53,374 nt of DNA. Source: Spartobacteria bacterium. GTDB lineage: Bacteria; Verrucomicrobiota; Verrucomicrobiia; Chthoniobacterales; UBA10450. Under the pieces are notes generated by a model that searched no databases, was not told where the DNA came from, and saw nothing but the letters and a program-made list of their open reading frames with translations. Positions 44,251-53,050 of this stretch are shown one piece after another (position 1 is the stretch's first letter; each line of letters starts with the position of its first letter). The stretch covers positions 1-53,374 of the forward strand of contig PLCM01000034.1 in NCBI GenBank assembly GCA_003134765.1, given 5' to 3'. The position numbers were made by a program, and so were the translations under genes.

Positions 44251-44773
44251 TTATAAGCGAACGGCGCATGTTTGATCGGCAAATTGCCCAAACACAACGA
44301 AACTTGCCGCCGCAGTGCGATTGTCTACTCCGAGTTTTGCGAAAATGCGTTCGAGATATTTGCCGACCGTGCCGGTTTTCAGACTCAAGATCTCAGCTAT
44401 CTCCGAGTTGGTCTTACCTTGCGCCACCCAAGCTAGTACTTCTGCCTGACGCTTGGTTAGGGAGTGGCACCCGCTATCGGCTGAGCTGATCGTGGGCTCA
44501 ATTCCAGAAGCAGACCGACAGACTTCGCTTCTCGGCAAAGCGGTTGGATGTACAAACGTGTTCCCGCCTGGTCCGCGATGAATCGCGATGGCGGCCACCC
44601 GGTGAACCCGTCGCTTAGCCAACGGGTCACGGCCTCCGGAGGAAATTCTTCAACCAACAACGGGCGCGCTCGGTGGCGAATTGAATCTGTCCATCCACCG
44701 CGACCACCAACACGGCCTGCAGGGAGTCACTCGGCTGGGAGCTGATTTGATTGATCGATGGGTCTAGTAACAT
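44251..44773 (-). pseudogene. LuxR-type HTH regulator, frameshifted
   Basis: The parts of one protein lie in three frames. From the ATG at 44773, MLLDPSINQISSQPSDSLQA and VLVVAVDGQIQFATERAR. Then, after a shift near 44663, LLVEEFPPEAVTRWLS, RFIADQAGTRLYIQ and VGLLLELSP. After a second shift near 44470 comes the intact LuxR HTH: LTKRQAEVLAWVAQGKTNSE, LKTGTVGKYLERIFAKLGV and NRTAAASFV. The HTH part alone (44251-44622) is open and could still be translated, but the sensory half is cut off. This architecture is frequent in soil Verrucomicrobiota. Confidence 0.7.
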
Positions 44774-44941
44774 CGTTCTAAAACATGACTACGGTCTCTG
44801 CGGGTCGAAGTTTTCGAATTTTCTTCGAAAATCTTCATTTTTTCTGCGGCGCGTTTAAAGGGAAGGTCGGGCGCCCAAAACAACAGAGAGTTCACCGCGA
44901 CCGCAAGCGACCTAATTTCCACGGGACTCATTCCAAAGGCG

Positions 44942-44965
44942 GGGTGTAGGAGTTCTCCTACACCC
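44942..44965. promoter_or_regulatory. 11-bp inverted repeat GGGTGTAGGAG/CTCCTACACCC
   Basis: Perfect arms with a 2-bp spacer (TT), 170 bp upstream of the LuxR-type gene and 65 bp upstream of the next plus-strand gene. GTAGGAGTTC recurs at 45018-45027, just before that gene's ATG. It is a good candidate operator for a LuxR-type regulator, or a strong mRNA hairpin. TTGACC at 44973-44978 could be a -35 box for the plus-strand genes, but the -10 is unclear. Confidence 0.45.
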
Positions 44966-45029
44966 TTACAGACAAAGAATACTTGACCTCCACTAAGCCG
45001 GTTTGTTACCGAGAGACGTAGGAGTTCCC

Positions 45030-45410
45030 ATGCCTAGCGCGGCTCGATTGTTTTACTGGGAAGGTGTGATTGTCATCGGCGGCCTTTTTGGCGTGATCGC
45101 CCGGAGGCTGTTTACGGGCGGAATCAGCCTGGATTTTCTTCTCTACGGTGACCGTCGCGATCGGACAACCCTTTCAGGCTTTTCTACGGTTTTTAGTCCC
45201 GGTCGAACGCAACTGCTGATCGTCACTAGCTTAACAGCAGGCTACTACTTGCTTCAGGTGATCCACGACCCGACTACATTTCCAAAAAATTCCCGCTGCA
45301 TGGGTCGTAGCGTTAGGTGGCAGTCATGCAATCTACTAGGGTGGGAAACCCCAATCCATGCTTTTTGGAATCCGAGATCTGATTGATAGGAAAACACACG
45401 ATGAAAAGAA
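45030..45410 (+). pseudogene. Small membrane protein, frameshift plus nonsense
   Basis: From the ATG at 45030, MPSAARLFYWEGVIVIGGLF GVIARRLFTGG gives a first TM helix, and SPGRTQLLIVTSLTAGYYLL a second. After an A6 run (45284-45289) the natural reading continues in another frame: IPAAWVVALGGSHAIY, then TAG (45337-45339), then GGKPQSMLFGIRDLIDRK to a TGA at 45408. Both a one-base slip and a stop are needed to break the gene, so it is more than a single sequencing slip. Function is unknown. If read through it would be an inner-membrane protein of about 125 residues. Confidence 0.6.
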
Positions 45411-45560
45411 ATATTGAGTTTTGGGCAAGTTTGATTGGCGCGGTCGTTTTTGCCTCTCGTGGCGCGTACACAAACAGACTCCTAGTGGCCGCGAGCACCG
45501 TGATCCCAAGATGTTCCATCGGTCGTCGTCGCCAAGAGAAGACTCGCTCTCAAATTTGAC
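45402..45560 (+). CDS. Short exported ORF, doubtful (52 aa)
   Basis: MKRNIEFWASLIGAVVFAS looks like a signal peptide or single TM start and overlaps the end of the preceding pseudogene. After AYTNRLLVAASTVIP the sequence becomes Arg-rich and unconvincing (SIGRRRQEKTRSQ), so the true continuation may be in another frame. It may be a third decayed gene in the same row. Confidence 0.25.
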
Positions 45561-45608
45561 CTGTGCATTCCACGCAGAAGCAATCAACTCCAACCAGGAA
45601 TAACCCAT

Positions 45609-46046
45609 ATGGCAAATAAAAAAACTAAGAAAGCGTCGCCCAAGAAAGGGCCAACTGGCCACAGAACGACGCCGGCAGGCGTCAAGGCCCGAAAGCCAGC
45701 GCTCGCGCCCATCGCTCAGACGTTACTGGCGCATGCTCACGCCCTGACGGCTCACGCGCTGGCATTGTCCGCCCACGCTCACGCCCTTAGCGCTGCAGCT
45801 CCGTCCCAGCAGATCGTTAATTGCGTTTTCGATTGCCTACGCCAGATTGCGCCCGGGGCCAGCATTACGAACAACAGTATTCTTTCGAGGATTCCCATAC
45901 CAGACTTGGTAGCTCTCGGCCAGTGCATCAATGATTGCGTCCCCCTAAGTGACCCCAGCTGTTGGGGAGGGGGCGTCGTTATAGACGGAAGCTGGAGGGT
46001 CAGCGATCTGATTCATGAAACCGAAACCCTTCGCAGCAACGCCTGA
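45609..46046 (+). CDS. Ala/His-repeat basic protein, 145 aa
   Basis: The first 30 residues are very basic (MANKKTKKASPKKGPTGHRT). From about residue 35 a near-perfect repeat of the seven-residue type (A/S)HAHAL-(T/S)A runs for some 30 residues (AHAHALTAHALALSAHAH). This would be an amphipathic helix with stacked histidines and could bind metal or nucleic acid. The C-terminal half is a different, Cys-containing domain (NCVFDCLRQIAPG, LGQCINDCVPLSDPSCWGGG). There is no signal peptide. Six bp separate it from the outer-membrane protein gene, so the two are co-transcribed. Family unknown; the vinyl-like repeat may be recent. Confidence 0.6.
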   Translation: MANKKTKKASPKKGPTGHRTTPAGVKARKPALAPIAQTLLAHAHALTAHALALSAHAHALSAAAPSQQIVNCVFDCLRQIAPGASITNNSILSRIPIPDLVALGQCINDCVPLSDPSCWGGGVVIDGSWRVSDLIHETETLRSNA

Positions 46047-46052
46047 TCCGCA

Positions 46053-47588
46053 ATGAAAACTACCCGCTTCGGTCAGGTAGCCTTCTTTTTGCTCTGCACA
46101 CTCCCGTTTAGCGTGCAAGCCGGTGACAACTCCGCCAGGTGGTCGGATCAACAACTGGATGCCTATAGCGACATGCAGCAACTGATTAGTCCGTCCGCGA
46201 AAAGTCCGGCGCAAAAAGTGAGGGAACTCTTCCCGGGGCAAACCTCCTACTCTCTGATCGACATCAAGACTGCGCTCAATCCAGCCAAACCATCGTCGCC
46301 GACCAAATTAATAGAGGACCACACCCAAAATAACCCCAAGCAGGACGGAACCTTCTCGACGGAAGAGACCCTAAGGCAACTCAATATGTACAAACAGGCC
46401 TCCGGTTCAAGCGTGGATTTCGCTTGGGCGCTAACCCAATTCTTTGGAGTGCAGGACTGGTATAAGCCCCCTCAGATCGCCTACGTGGAAAGCAACGTTG
46501 ACAAGGCGCCGCCCAGGGATCCGAACACGCCTGAAGCGAAGAAGGCTAAAGCGGCAGCCGAGAAAGCCGCACAGGCCGCCGACGCTGCTAGGGATGCACA
46601 CGTGCTTGCAGAAGTAAAACGAAAGAAGTACTACGAAGCGCATCCGTGGGAACATTTCGAGAGCGGCTTCCATTTGCCCCTCATCCGGTCTAGCTGGCGC
46701 GACGTGCTGACGGAGGAAGACCCCAGCCAGTCACTAGGTGGACCTGCTACGCAAAAAGATGTAGTTGGCGCCAAGCTCTCCTATGCACACGACGCAAAGG
46801 CCGGCAGCGATACGTGGTCGGTTAGCGGTGCGGTGATTTTGCCGTGGCAACTGGACTTTTCCGGTGGAGGGCTTACGCCAACCCGTTTCGCTGTCGCCCC
46901 CAGCTACAGTATCAATCGCGTGGACAATAGTGGCAACCCGAAGAAAAATGTGGATTCAGCGCTCTACCGCGTTGGCATCTACAGCGACTGGATCGGCCCC
47001 AATTACAACGCATTGGAGTTACGCGCCGCGGGCGTATACGCTTCAGATACGGGTGGGCATGCGCAGCTTCCTGGCTTCGAAGTGGACATTGAGCCCCGCC
47101 TTAATAATGGTGTAGTGCCGTTGGGATATAAAAGGATCCTTGTATATAATCCTTTGTATGACAATACCATTCCTGGTTCGACGGATCCTTCAGTTCCCCA
47201 GATCAACCCGTCTCTGTGCGACGTCTCGCTACGGGCCTGGCTTCACGTGGAAGGTGGCGATGTGCAGGATAATGGAACGACTTGGGATCCCACCAAGGGC
47301 GAATTCTTTCGCATGGGTCCTACGGTGCAGTTTCAGCTGAATTTTCCCCAAAACCGGCTGGTTGGCGGCAAGGACTTGTCCCTAAACGCGCTCTATTCCT
47401 ATCTGGCCGCCATTTCCGGCTCTTCCGCCCACGAATCATATGTGAAGCTCAGCGTCGTGCTCGACCTTTACAACGACGCTTTCAACAACCGGAAAGTAGC
47501 TGTCAGCGCCGATTATCAGTACGGTGGCCTGAACTTCACGAAGGAAAACGTGAACGTCTTTACGATTGGTCTTGCGGTGAAATTCTGA
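46053..47588 (+). CDS. Outer-membrane beta-barrel protein, 511 aa
   Basis: A signal peptide (MKTTRFGQVAFFLLCTLPFSVQA) is followed by a helical periplasmic part with a Lys/Ala coiled-coil segment (EAKKAKAAAEKAAQAADAA, about 165-185). After about residue 220 come alternating amphipathic strands (GAKLSYAHDAKAGSDTWSVS, YRVGIYSDWIGPNYNALELR, VKLSVVLDLYNDAF) and a terminal strand ending in phenylalanine (VFTIGLAVKF), the usual signal for BAM-dependent insertion. A porin or receptor role is likely; the specific substrate is unknown. It follows the Ala/His-repeat gene by 6 bp. Its 3' end overlaps the convergent small membrane gene by about 70 bp. Confidence 0.75.
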   Translation: MKTTRFGQVAFFLLCTLPFSVQAGDNSARWSDQQLDAYSDMQQLISPSAKSPAQKVRELFPGQTSYSLIDIKTALNPAKPSSPTKLIEDHTQNNPKQDGTFSTEETLRQLNMYKQASGSSVDFAWALTQFFGVQDWYKPPQIAYVESNVDKAPPRDPNTPEAKKAKAAAEKAAQAADAARDAHVLAEVKRKKYYEAHPWEHFESGFHLPLIRSSWRDVLTEEDPSQSLGGPATQKDVVGAKLSYAHDAKAGSDTWSVSGAVILPWQLDFSGGGLTPTRFAVAPSYSINRVDNSGNPKKNVDSALYRVGIYSDWIGPNYNALELRAAGVYASDTGGHAQLPGFEVDIEPRLNNGVVPLGYKRILVYNPLYDNTIPGSTDPSVPQINPSLCDVSLRAWLHVEGGDVQDNGTTWDPTKGEFFRMGPTVQFQLNFPQNRLVGGKDLSLNALYSYLAAISGSSAHESYVKLSVVLDLYNDAFNNRKVAVSADYQYGGLNFTKENVNVFTIGLAVKF

Positions 47589-47728
47589 AATGGGAACCCG
47601 ATACGCGCTGGTGGCCCCTGTCGAATAGCCAGAGTAACGTATACGACAGCGAGGACAACCACCACCAGACCACAAACAATGCTCGTCCAGAAAGCAAATC
47701 GTTTCACACTTTCGTGATTTAGTGTCAT
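47516..47728 (-). CDS. Single-TM small membrane protein, 70 aa
   Basis: From the ATG at 47728, which overlaps the stop of the upstream HTH fragment (ATGA), the protein reads MTLNHESVKRFAFWTSIVCG and continues into the hydrophobic helix LVVVVLAVVYVTLAIRQG. It ends with a short tail that overlaps the outer-membrane gene on the other strand. A winged-helix gene coupled to a small TM protein is a common pairing. The odd 3' overlap suggests that the original C-terminus was lost or replaced. Confidence 0.5.
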   Translation of the reverse strand: MTLNHESVKRFAFWTSIVCGLVVVVLAVVYVTLAIRQGPPARIGFPFQNFTARPIVKTFTFSFVKFRPPY

Positions 47729-47930
47729 GCGCTCACCCCCCAAAAAAACAGTCCTTGAATTTCCGCAAGGCGAGGCAACGCCGCCAACCCGTTTCCGGTG
47801 ATCTTGAAAAAGCGAACACTACCGTCTCCGTCCTCATCATCGCGGGATTCAACCCAGCCAGCTTCCTTTAACCTACGGGAATGGAAAAGCATCGCCGTGG
47901 GCGCAAAGAGCTGCTGCGCTGAGGGATGCC
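47725..47930 (-). pseudogene. Winged-helix regulator, C-terminal fragment
   Basis: The readable part, LFAPTAMLFHSRRLKEAGWV followed by ESRDDEDGDGSVRFFKITGNGLAAL, is the recognition helix, wing and last helix of an ArsR/MarR-type winged HTH. The N-terminal helices are missing: upstream the frame becomes Arg/Pro-rich and lies on the strand opposite to a transposase relic. The gene was probably cut by that insertion. Its stop overlaps the ATG of the small membrane protein. Confidence 0.5.
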
Positions 47931-48084
47931 GCCGTTGGAGAGCACGTCGCCGTTCACCCGCTGGGTGAGTCCACCTTGTAGCAACTTGCGTGGCCGGTCG
48001 ACACGCCCGGCGGACGGTATTGGGCCGAGTTCGATGACGAGGCGCCGGTGACAACCGAGAAGAGCTGATTTTTTTCGCGCAGTT

Positions 48085-48400
48085 CCTGCACGTCGACGGG
48101 CGGTGGGAGCAGTTCCTCCAAAAGTCGCCCCTAGCCTACACCGGAACTGGGGGAGCAAGGTGGTCGATATGCTCGGCACTGCGTCGCTTTCCATTTTGTG
48201 CGGGCACTTGGCGGTACGCGCACATCAACTCGGTCTGTGGCGACCGGCTCAACCCGCCACTGCTCGGAATGCTCAGGAGCGTCTTCAAGCGTAGACGTTC
48301 CGGCTGCCATACGGGATCCTCAGCCACGCGAAGACCTGCGGAATGCCGCCCCAGCCCACGTTGACCAGTGTCTTTGCCTATGACCCAGAGCGCCTTCAAT
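48085..48400 (+). pseudogene. Transposase relic (DDE type)
   Basis: Pieces in three frames match the N-terminal portion of DDE transposases common in these genomes: DGRWEQFLQKSPLAYTG (from about 48095), KVVDMLGTASLSILCGH (from 48157), then RYAHINSVCGDRLNPPLLGM (about 48210-48270). The catalytic core and terminal repeats are not visible. With at least two frameshifts it is inactive. It explains the interrupted HTH gene next to it. Confidence 0.5.
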
Positions 48401-48407
48401 CGATCAC

Positions 48408-50765
48408 TTAACGGATGTCCTGTAACACGAATGAGGGCAGATTGATGATCTCCAGCGCCCAAGCGTCGATGGTGTTCGCGGGCGGCAACGGTGTATCTTT
48501 ACACCAGTCCCGTAGAGCAGCCGCGAGCGTCGCTGGTGCGACTCCGCGGAGTGCGTCGAGTGAATCGAAACCAGCAAGCGTCAATGCGTTTACGTGAGCG
48601 GGCTGGATGTGTGGGAGTCGCATCAGTTCCGCCACCCGTGCCAAGCGCAATAGCGTGGGCAGTGAGACCCCAACGGAATCCGCGAGCGTGCTGGCTGCCG
48701 TGAATGTGGTACATCTGACGATAAGGTCGGCTGGTGTGGCGACGTCCTGCGATAATAGTACAGCGGCGCGTTCCGGCCCGATTACTACCAACGACGCGAG
48801 AACGGATGGCGTTGTAGGCGCCGCGACGGGCGGTGCCGGTTCGGCGACAATCGCGGCGAAGCGCTTCGTTGTTTGTGGCGAGGTGCTGACATTCTTTAGC
48901 AGCGTGTTGGCTTCTTTCGCCGCCTGGCGGGCAACCTTGGAAGGGTTTAAGAGCGCTGCAAATTCGAGACAACCGAGCGAGCGGGTCAGATCGTCCCCTC
49001 CGCGCATCGAGTAGTAGCAAGCCAGATTGTACTGAAATTCGGTCGATGGCCACAATGTATCGAGGTCGGTGGGAAGCGGCTCCAACTTGAGGGTTGCGGC
49101 GACCACCTGAGCCGACGGTTTAACAAGGCGAAGGTACTGTTCGAGCGCCGGACTGGGCTTGGCTTTGCGGAGTTGATACCATTTCCTCGAGGCGGCAAGG
49201 TTTAGATCTCTATTGATTAGACCGACCAACTCATCGGCCATAGCCCCCGCTGTGCTAATTTGTCCATTGTCCACTAGGGCCATCGCGAGGCTGAACGCAG
49301 CCGAGTAATATGTCGAATCGCCGGTCTCTCCCTTGCTTTTCGTCGCGACGTATTCGAGTTGCTTAATTTGTTCGCGAATGTCGGACCAAGACAGCAGAAG
49401 CGCGAGGTTCAGTCGGGCGCCAAGGTTCGAGGGGTCATGGCCTAACGCTTTGAGATACATCGTCCGCGCCGCTTCTGACCGACCGAAATTCGACAGACGA
49501 AGGCCTGCTTCGAAGGCTGCTTGGCTGCGCCAGTCGCGAGTCTGGAACGGGGATTTCTTATCCGATCCGTATTCACGGTACATGTGAAACTGCAGCCACG
49601 TCACGCTCGGTGCGATCAAAGAATCGTAAGGCTGCGCCGCAAGCGCGGCGTCGCTTCCGGTCGAAACCGGAACGAAATCGGGCTCGAAAACCTCTTGCCA
49701 GATGGTGACACTGTTTGAGGCGTTTTGGTCTTCCCCAATGGTGAGCGTGGCACCGACGCCTCGTAAACCCTGCGGATGCAGCAGACCAGTGATCGTGACC
49801 ACCCGCCTTGGACTCGCCCACCGGAAGACCGCCAACACGGTCTGAGCCACCGAGCTCATCGACGACAATCCGGAGGTAATATCGGCGGGAATCTGCGCCG
49901 GTTCAACCGGTCCGGTCGCGATCGTAAGCGTCGAGCTTGCAGAAAGCGGCTCAGCGAGACGCTGCCGGACCAATGCGGCAAGCCTCTTACCGAGTGCCGC
50001 ATCCGTTCCGGATGAATCGAAATCTCCGATGACTAAGTACGGCCGGCCGACGCCGGCCATTCGTAAAACTATTAAGACGAGAAGACCCAAAACTCCCAGC
50101 GCTTCGAGGATCGGCACGATCCAGAAAGCGACGGCGTGACGAAATCTCCACAAGAGAGCATCCGAACGTCCTGGCAGGAGATCCTTCAAATCGGCTGGCA
50201 CAGGGGATTCCGGATGGCGCTGTATCCAGCGTTGCAGTTCAGTCGCGGCCGCATCTAACGAGCGCGTCTCCTTGTAGGCCCGGGCCAGTTGAAGGGAGTT
50301 ATCGACCGGCCCCGGCAGCAGGCCGGCAAGATCCTTGGGAAGAGGGCTCTTGGGATGCTGCTGTAGCGATTGCTGCAGCGACGTTCTCGCCATCTCAAGG
50401 AGACCGGCGTCGCGATAGGCTCTTGCGACGTCGAGGGCGTTGTCATCCAGATTCGCTAGTAATTCCTTGATGTCAGTCGGGATAGCCGTTTTGGGGTTCT
50501 GTTGAATCCATCGGTGTAACTCGGACATCGCCGCCTCGGTCAATCCGGCGCGCCTGAGCGCCCGGACAGTGTCGAGGTCGGCCGGAATCGACGGGTTCGT
50601 GGGAGCGGGTGGTGGTGAGGAACTAGCCGCGGACGGCTTCAGGCCGTCTGCGGTCGCCTGTAGCACGCTGGAACTAGACGGAGCCGTCTGACCGAAGCGT
50701 GGTCCTAGCGACAGCCCCAGCAAGCCACTGGCGACGAACAGGGCTGCGAAACGGGCATATTTCAT
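48408..50765 (-). CDS. TPR and DUF4332-like helix-hairpin-helix protein, 785 aa
   Basis: An N-terminal signal anchor (MKYARFAALFVASGLLGLS) and a Ser/Pro linker precede three consecutive repeats of about 50 residues (TVRALRRAGLTEAAMSELHRWI; VARAYRDAGLLEMARTSLQQ; LARAYKETRSLDAAATELQRWI), each ending in a P-x-D-(L/I) pattern. A TM helix follows (VPILEALGVLGLLVLIVLRM, about 218-237), then a large cytosolic or periplasmic domain with more TPR-type helices (RTMYLKALGHDPSNLGARLN). The last 100 residues (ATPADLIVRCTTFTAASTLA, FDSLDALRGVAPATLAAAL) look like DUF4332-type HhH pairs. Role unknown; it could be a scaffold. It is monocistronic. Confidence 0.65.
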   Translation of the reverse strand: MKYARFAALFVASGLLGLSLGPRFGQTAPSSSSVLQATADGLKPSAASSSPPPAPTNPSIPADLDTVRALRRAGLTEAAMSELHRWIQQNPKTAIPTDIKELLANLDDNALDVARAYRDAGLLEMARTSLQQSLQQHPKSPLPKDLAGLLPGPVDNSLQLARAYKETRSLDAAATELQRWIQRHPESPVPADLKDLLPGRSDALLWRFRHAVAFWIVPILEALGVLGLLVLIVLRMAGVGRPYLVIGDFDSSGTDAALGKRLAALVRQRLAEPLSASSTLTIATGPVEPAQIPADITSGLSSMSSVAQTVLAVFRWASPRRVVTITGLLHPQGLRGVGATLTIGEDQNASNSVTIWQEVFEPDFVPVSTGSDAALAAQPYDSLIAPSVTWLQFHMYREYGSDKKSPFQTRDWRSQAAFEAGLRLSNFGRSEAARTMYLKALGHDPSNLGARLNLALLLSWSDIREQIKQLEYVATKSKGETGDSTYYSAAFSLAMALVDNGQISTAGAMADELVGLINRDLNLAASRKWYQLRKAKPSPALEQYLRLVKPSAQVVAATLKLEPLPTDLDTLWPSTEFQYNLACYYSMRGGDDLTRSLGCLEFAALLNPSKVARQAAKEANTLLKNVSTSPQTTKRFAAIVAEPAPPVAAPTTPSVLASLVVIGPERAAVLLSQDVATPADLIVRCTTFTAASTLADSVGVSLPTLLRLARVAELMRLPHIQPAHVNALTLAGFDSLDALRGVAPATLAAALRDWCKDTPLPPANTIDAWALEIINLPSFVLQDIR

Positions 50766-50975
50766 TCGGGAGATCCTCCGATTGGTAGAAAAATCTGGCC
50801 CGCCCGCGCCCGGCTCGAAGCAGCGCCGCGAGAAAATTCAGGGGCAGTTCCGCGGTCCAACATGAGTCGGCCGTGACAACAGCAAAATGTCACGCCCGGA
50901 GCTGTCGGGGCAATCATCAATGATGATTCCGAGGGTGCAGCTAGATTGCGGGTTCGCATCGGCTGCAGCATTTGG

Positions 50976-51497
50976 TTAGGTCTTTGTGGTGTTTCGAGTT
51001 TCTGTGTCACTAAACTGATGATAATTCGGGATGTCGTAGTATCGGCTGGTCCAACGATCACCGGACACTTCGGGAAGTAAATCGCGGTGGCGAGCCCAGT
51101 TCAAAACGCGAACGAATCGGAGATCGGGTTCGAGCGTAGAGAGATTCTTTTGTGTGTTCATCGGCGGAGAATGGGCGAAAATAAGAAGTCGCTCTGCTAG
51201 CTTGATGTGCTTGTCCCACGTATCGTCGTCTGGCGTGGTGCTACCGGAAAGACGACCGACGTAAACCTCGACTCGGCCTGCATCACGATTGTCCAACCAT
51301 TGCGTTTCTTGGGCGATGCGTTCACCGAAGTGCTGCCCGGCCGCTAAGCCGATGTAAAGCAACGCGGTGTTGCCATAGACCGGGTGTCCGCCATAGATCT
51401 GGTAGACTCCGTAATCTGTTGAGCCGATAAGTGAGGTGACAGCGTCGAGGCGGTGCGGGCCATCCCACTCGATGTGAATTGTGGTTTCGTGTTGCAT
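50976..51497 (-). CDS. GIY-YIG-like nuclease fold protein, 173 aa
   Basis: The early DYGVYQIYGGHPVYG and LLYIGLAAGQHFGERIAQE reproduce the GIY...YIG...R core of GIY-YIG nucleases (Y near 30, YIG near 47, catalytic-type Arg near 58). The usual His/Glu farther along is replaced by EVYVGRLSG and a helical C-terminus (WDKHIKLAERLLIFAHSPP), so activity is uncertain. Proteins of this shape are found as orphan genes in many bacteria. It stands alone, separated by about 210 bp from the gene downstream. Confidence 0.55.
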   Translation of the reverse strand: MQHETTIHIEWDGPHRLDAVTSLIGSTDYGVYQIYGGHPVYGNTALLYIGLAAGQHFGERIAQETQWLDNRDAGRVEVYVGRLSGSTTPDDDTWDKHIKLAERLLIFAHSPPMNTQKNLSTLEPDLRFVRVLNWARHRDLLPEVSGDRWTSRYYDIPNYHQFSDTETRNTTKT

Positions 51498-51640
51498 AAA
51501 GATATAGAACTGACGAGAATCGCGGGGGTGATTTTGTCATTGTCTTTAGGGGCGGGCATTTGATACGAAGAAAACACATTCGAGGGAAGCAAAATCTCCT
51601 TCGATAACACCCAAAGAAGTCCCCAATGGAACGCCTCCCT

Positions 51641-51856
51641 ATGATCCGAATCTGTCTAGCCGTGCTCCTCTGCGTGGCATTTCCCGCATCGTTAATTTGG
51701 GCCGGCTGTAAATCCAATTGCCGCGACGATTACGGGTCCGCGGTGGAAATGTGCAAATTGCTTCACGATTCCCCGGATGACGCCGATTACCTCAAGCTTT
51801 GCATCCAATCGGCAAAAGACGATTATGATGCGTGTATTCATAAGTGCGATAACTGA
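51641..51856 (+). CDS. Small secreted Cys-rich protein, 71 aa
   Basis: From the ATG at 51641, MIRICLAVLLCVAFPASLIWA is a clear signal peptide. The mature part has two paired CxxxC units (CKSNC at the start, CIHKC at the end) plus two further cysteines (EMCKLL, KLCIQS). The pattern suggests a disulphide-linked helical hairpin in the periplasm. An upstream in-frame ATG (51626) would add five residues and spoil the signal sequence. Family and role unknown. Confidence 0.6.
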   Translation: MIRICLAVLLCVAFPASLIWAGCKSNCRDDYGSAVEMCKLLHDSPDDADYLKLCIQSAKDDYDACIHKCDN

Positions 51857-51897
51857 TCGGCTTTGTCCTCAAATCGAGACGACAGTTTTCTGGTTCG

Positions 51898-52059
51898 ATG
51901 AATGAAGATGAGATAGCTCCGCCCCTTGACCTCGATGCGGCTCCTTCTGAAAACGTCTGCCCGGTCTGCGGGGCTGCTTGTGTGCAGCGTCGCTGCAAAG
52001 TCGTTTGTGAAAGTGAAAGTTGCCGAGGCTGCGTAGTCCTGAATTGCTCGGAGTTCTGA
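51898..52059 (+). CDS. 53-aa zinc-ribbon protein
   Basis: A very small gene from the ATG at 51898 to the TGA at 52057-52059. After an acidic leader (MNEDEIAPPLDLDAAPSENV) it reads CPVCGAACVQRRCKVVCESE and SCRGCVVLNCSEF. The CPxCG knuckle, CKVVCE and the terminal NCSEF match a tiny zinc-ribbon family found widely in bacteria, usually ending in xNCSEF. Its role is unknown and nucleic-acid or protein binding is likely. It follows the secreted Cys-rich gene on the same strand after 41 bp. Confidence 0.6.
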   Translation: MNEDEIAPPLDLDAAPSENVCPVCGAACVQRRCKVVCESESCRGCVVLNCSEF

Positions 52060-52219
52060 CCGAAAAGACTCGGCGCGCTTTCAGCGCTTCGATGTTCGCG
52101 CCCAAGAAGTCGTCTCCACGCCAACTGCGAAACGAGGAACCGTCGCTTTTTATTAACTCCCGCCGAGCAGTGGGCGTGCCGACTATTGTACTCAAGGTCG
52201 CCCCATGTTTTCTTCCACG

Positions 52220-52957
52220 ATGAAGAAACACACGAATGCTCGTTCGCCTGTTACGGAACAGGCCGTCCCGACCCCGTCGGAAAATGGTCAAACGCCGGCG
52301 ATCGTCTCGCGCTGGGTAGCGTATTACAGGGTCAGCACCGCCAAGCAGGGAGCCTCCGGGCTCGGCCTCGAGGCGCAGACCGACGCGGTCACAAGATTTA
52401 TCTCGGGAAGAGGCGGCGAGATCATCGCTTCTTTCACGGAGACGGAATCAGGGAAGAAGGCGAGCAATCGCCCCGCTATGCTGGAGGCACTCGCGCTCTG
52501 TCGAAAGCGGCGGGCGACTCTGGTCATCGCGAAGCTGGACAGGCTTGCCCGCAACGTGCACTTCATTAGCGGCCTTCTGGAAACTGGCGTCCTCTTCGTC
52601 GCAGCTGACCAGCCGACCAAAGACCGGTTCATGCTGCACTTGCAGGCGGCGTTCGCAGAAGAGGAGGGCAGACGCATTTCGCTTCGAACGAAGGAAGCCC
52701 TAGCTGCCGCCAAACGACGTGGAGTGGACATTGGCGCGACAGGTCGTGTGTTGGCGCGCCGCTATAAAGCAGCCGCACTAAAACGCGCTCATAAATTCCG
52801 ACCCCTCTTTGAGCGTTTGAGGCATGAGGGTGTCCACGCGCCGGCGCGACTCGTCGAAGCGCTCAACAGTCGCGGGATTCCTTCTCCAAGCGGCACCGGC
52901 AAGTGGCACGGACCTACGGTTCATCGCATCTTGCGTCGGCTCGCGATTGCCCGGTAA
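52220..52957 (+). CDS. Small serine recombinase (resolvase/invertase type)
   Basis: 245 residues from the ATG at 52220 (an in-frame ATG at 52205 adds five). The resolvase domain: WVAYYRVSTAKQGASGLGLEAQ with the catalytic Ser in RVST, TESGKKASNRPAMLEAL, LVIAKLDRLARNVHFISGLLE and AAFAEEEGRRISLRTKEAL (E helix). The C-terminal part (PLFERLRHEGVHAPARLVEA, then GTGKWHGPTVHRILRRL) is a recombinase-type DNA-binding segment. It may invert, resolve or mobilise DNA locally. Paired direct repeats about 100 bp downstream may be its sites. A relic of a sister copy lies at 41.3 kb. Confidence 0.88.
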   Translation: MKKHTNARSPVTEQAVPTPSENGQTPAIVSRWVAYYRVSTAKQGASGLGLEAQTDAVTRFISGRGGEIIASFTETESGKKASNRPAMLEALALCRKRRATLVIAKLDRLARNVHFISGLLETGVLFVAADQPTKDRFMLHLQAAFAEEEGRRISLRTKEALAAAKRRGVDIGATGRVLARRYKAAALKRAHKFRPLFERLRHEGVHAPARLVEALNSRGIPSPSGTGKWHGPTVHRILRRLAIAR

Positions 52958-53050
52958 GGATTGCGCACGGATCGCCAAACATAGTCTCCGTTGGCAGAGC
53001 GTCTCGTTCGCAAAGATTTTTTGCGGTCTTGTGACCCCTCCCGACAGTGA

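Noticed and set aside
51869..52291. 140-codon minus-strand frame
   Set aside because: It covers the zinc-ribbon gene and the recombinase leader in antisense and shows no family features.
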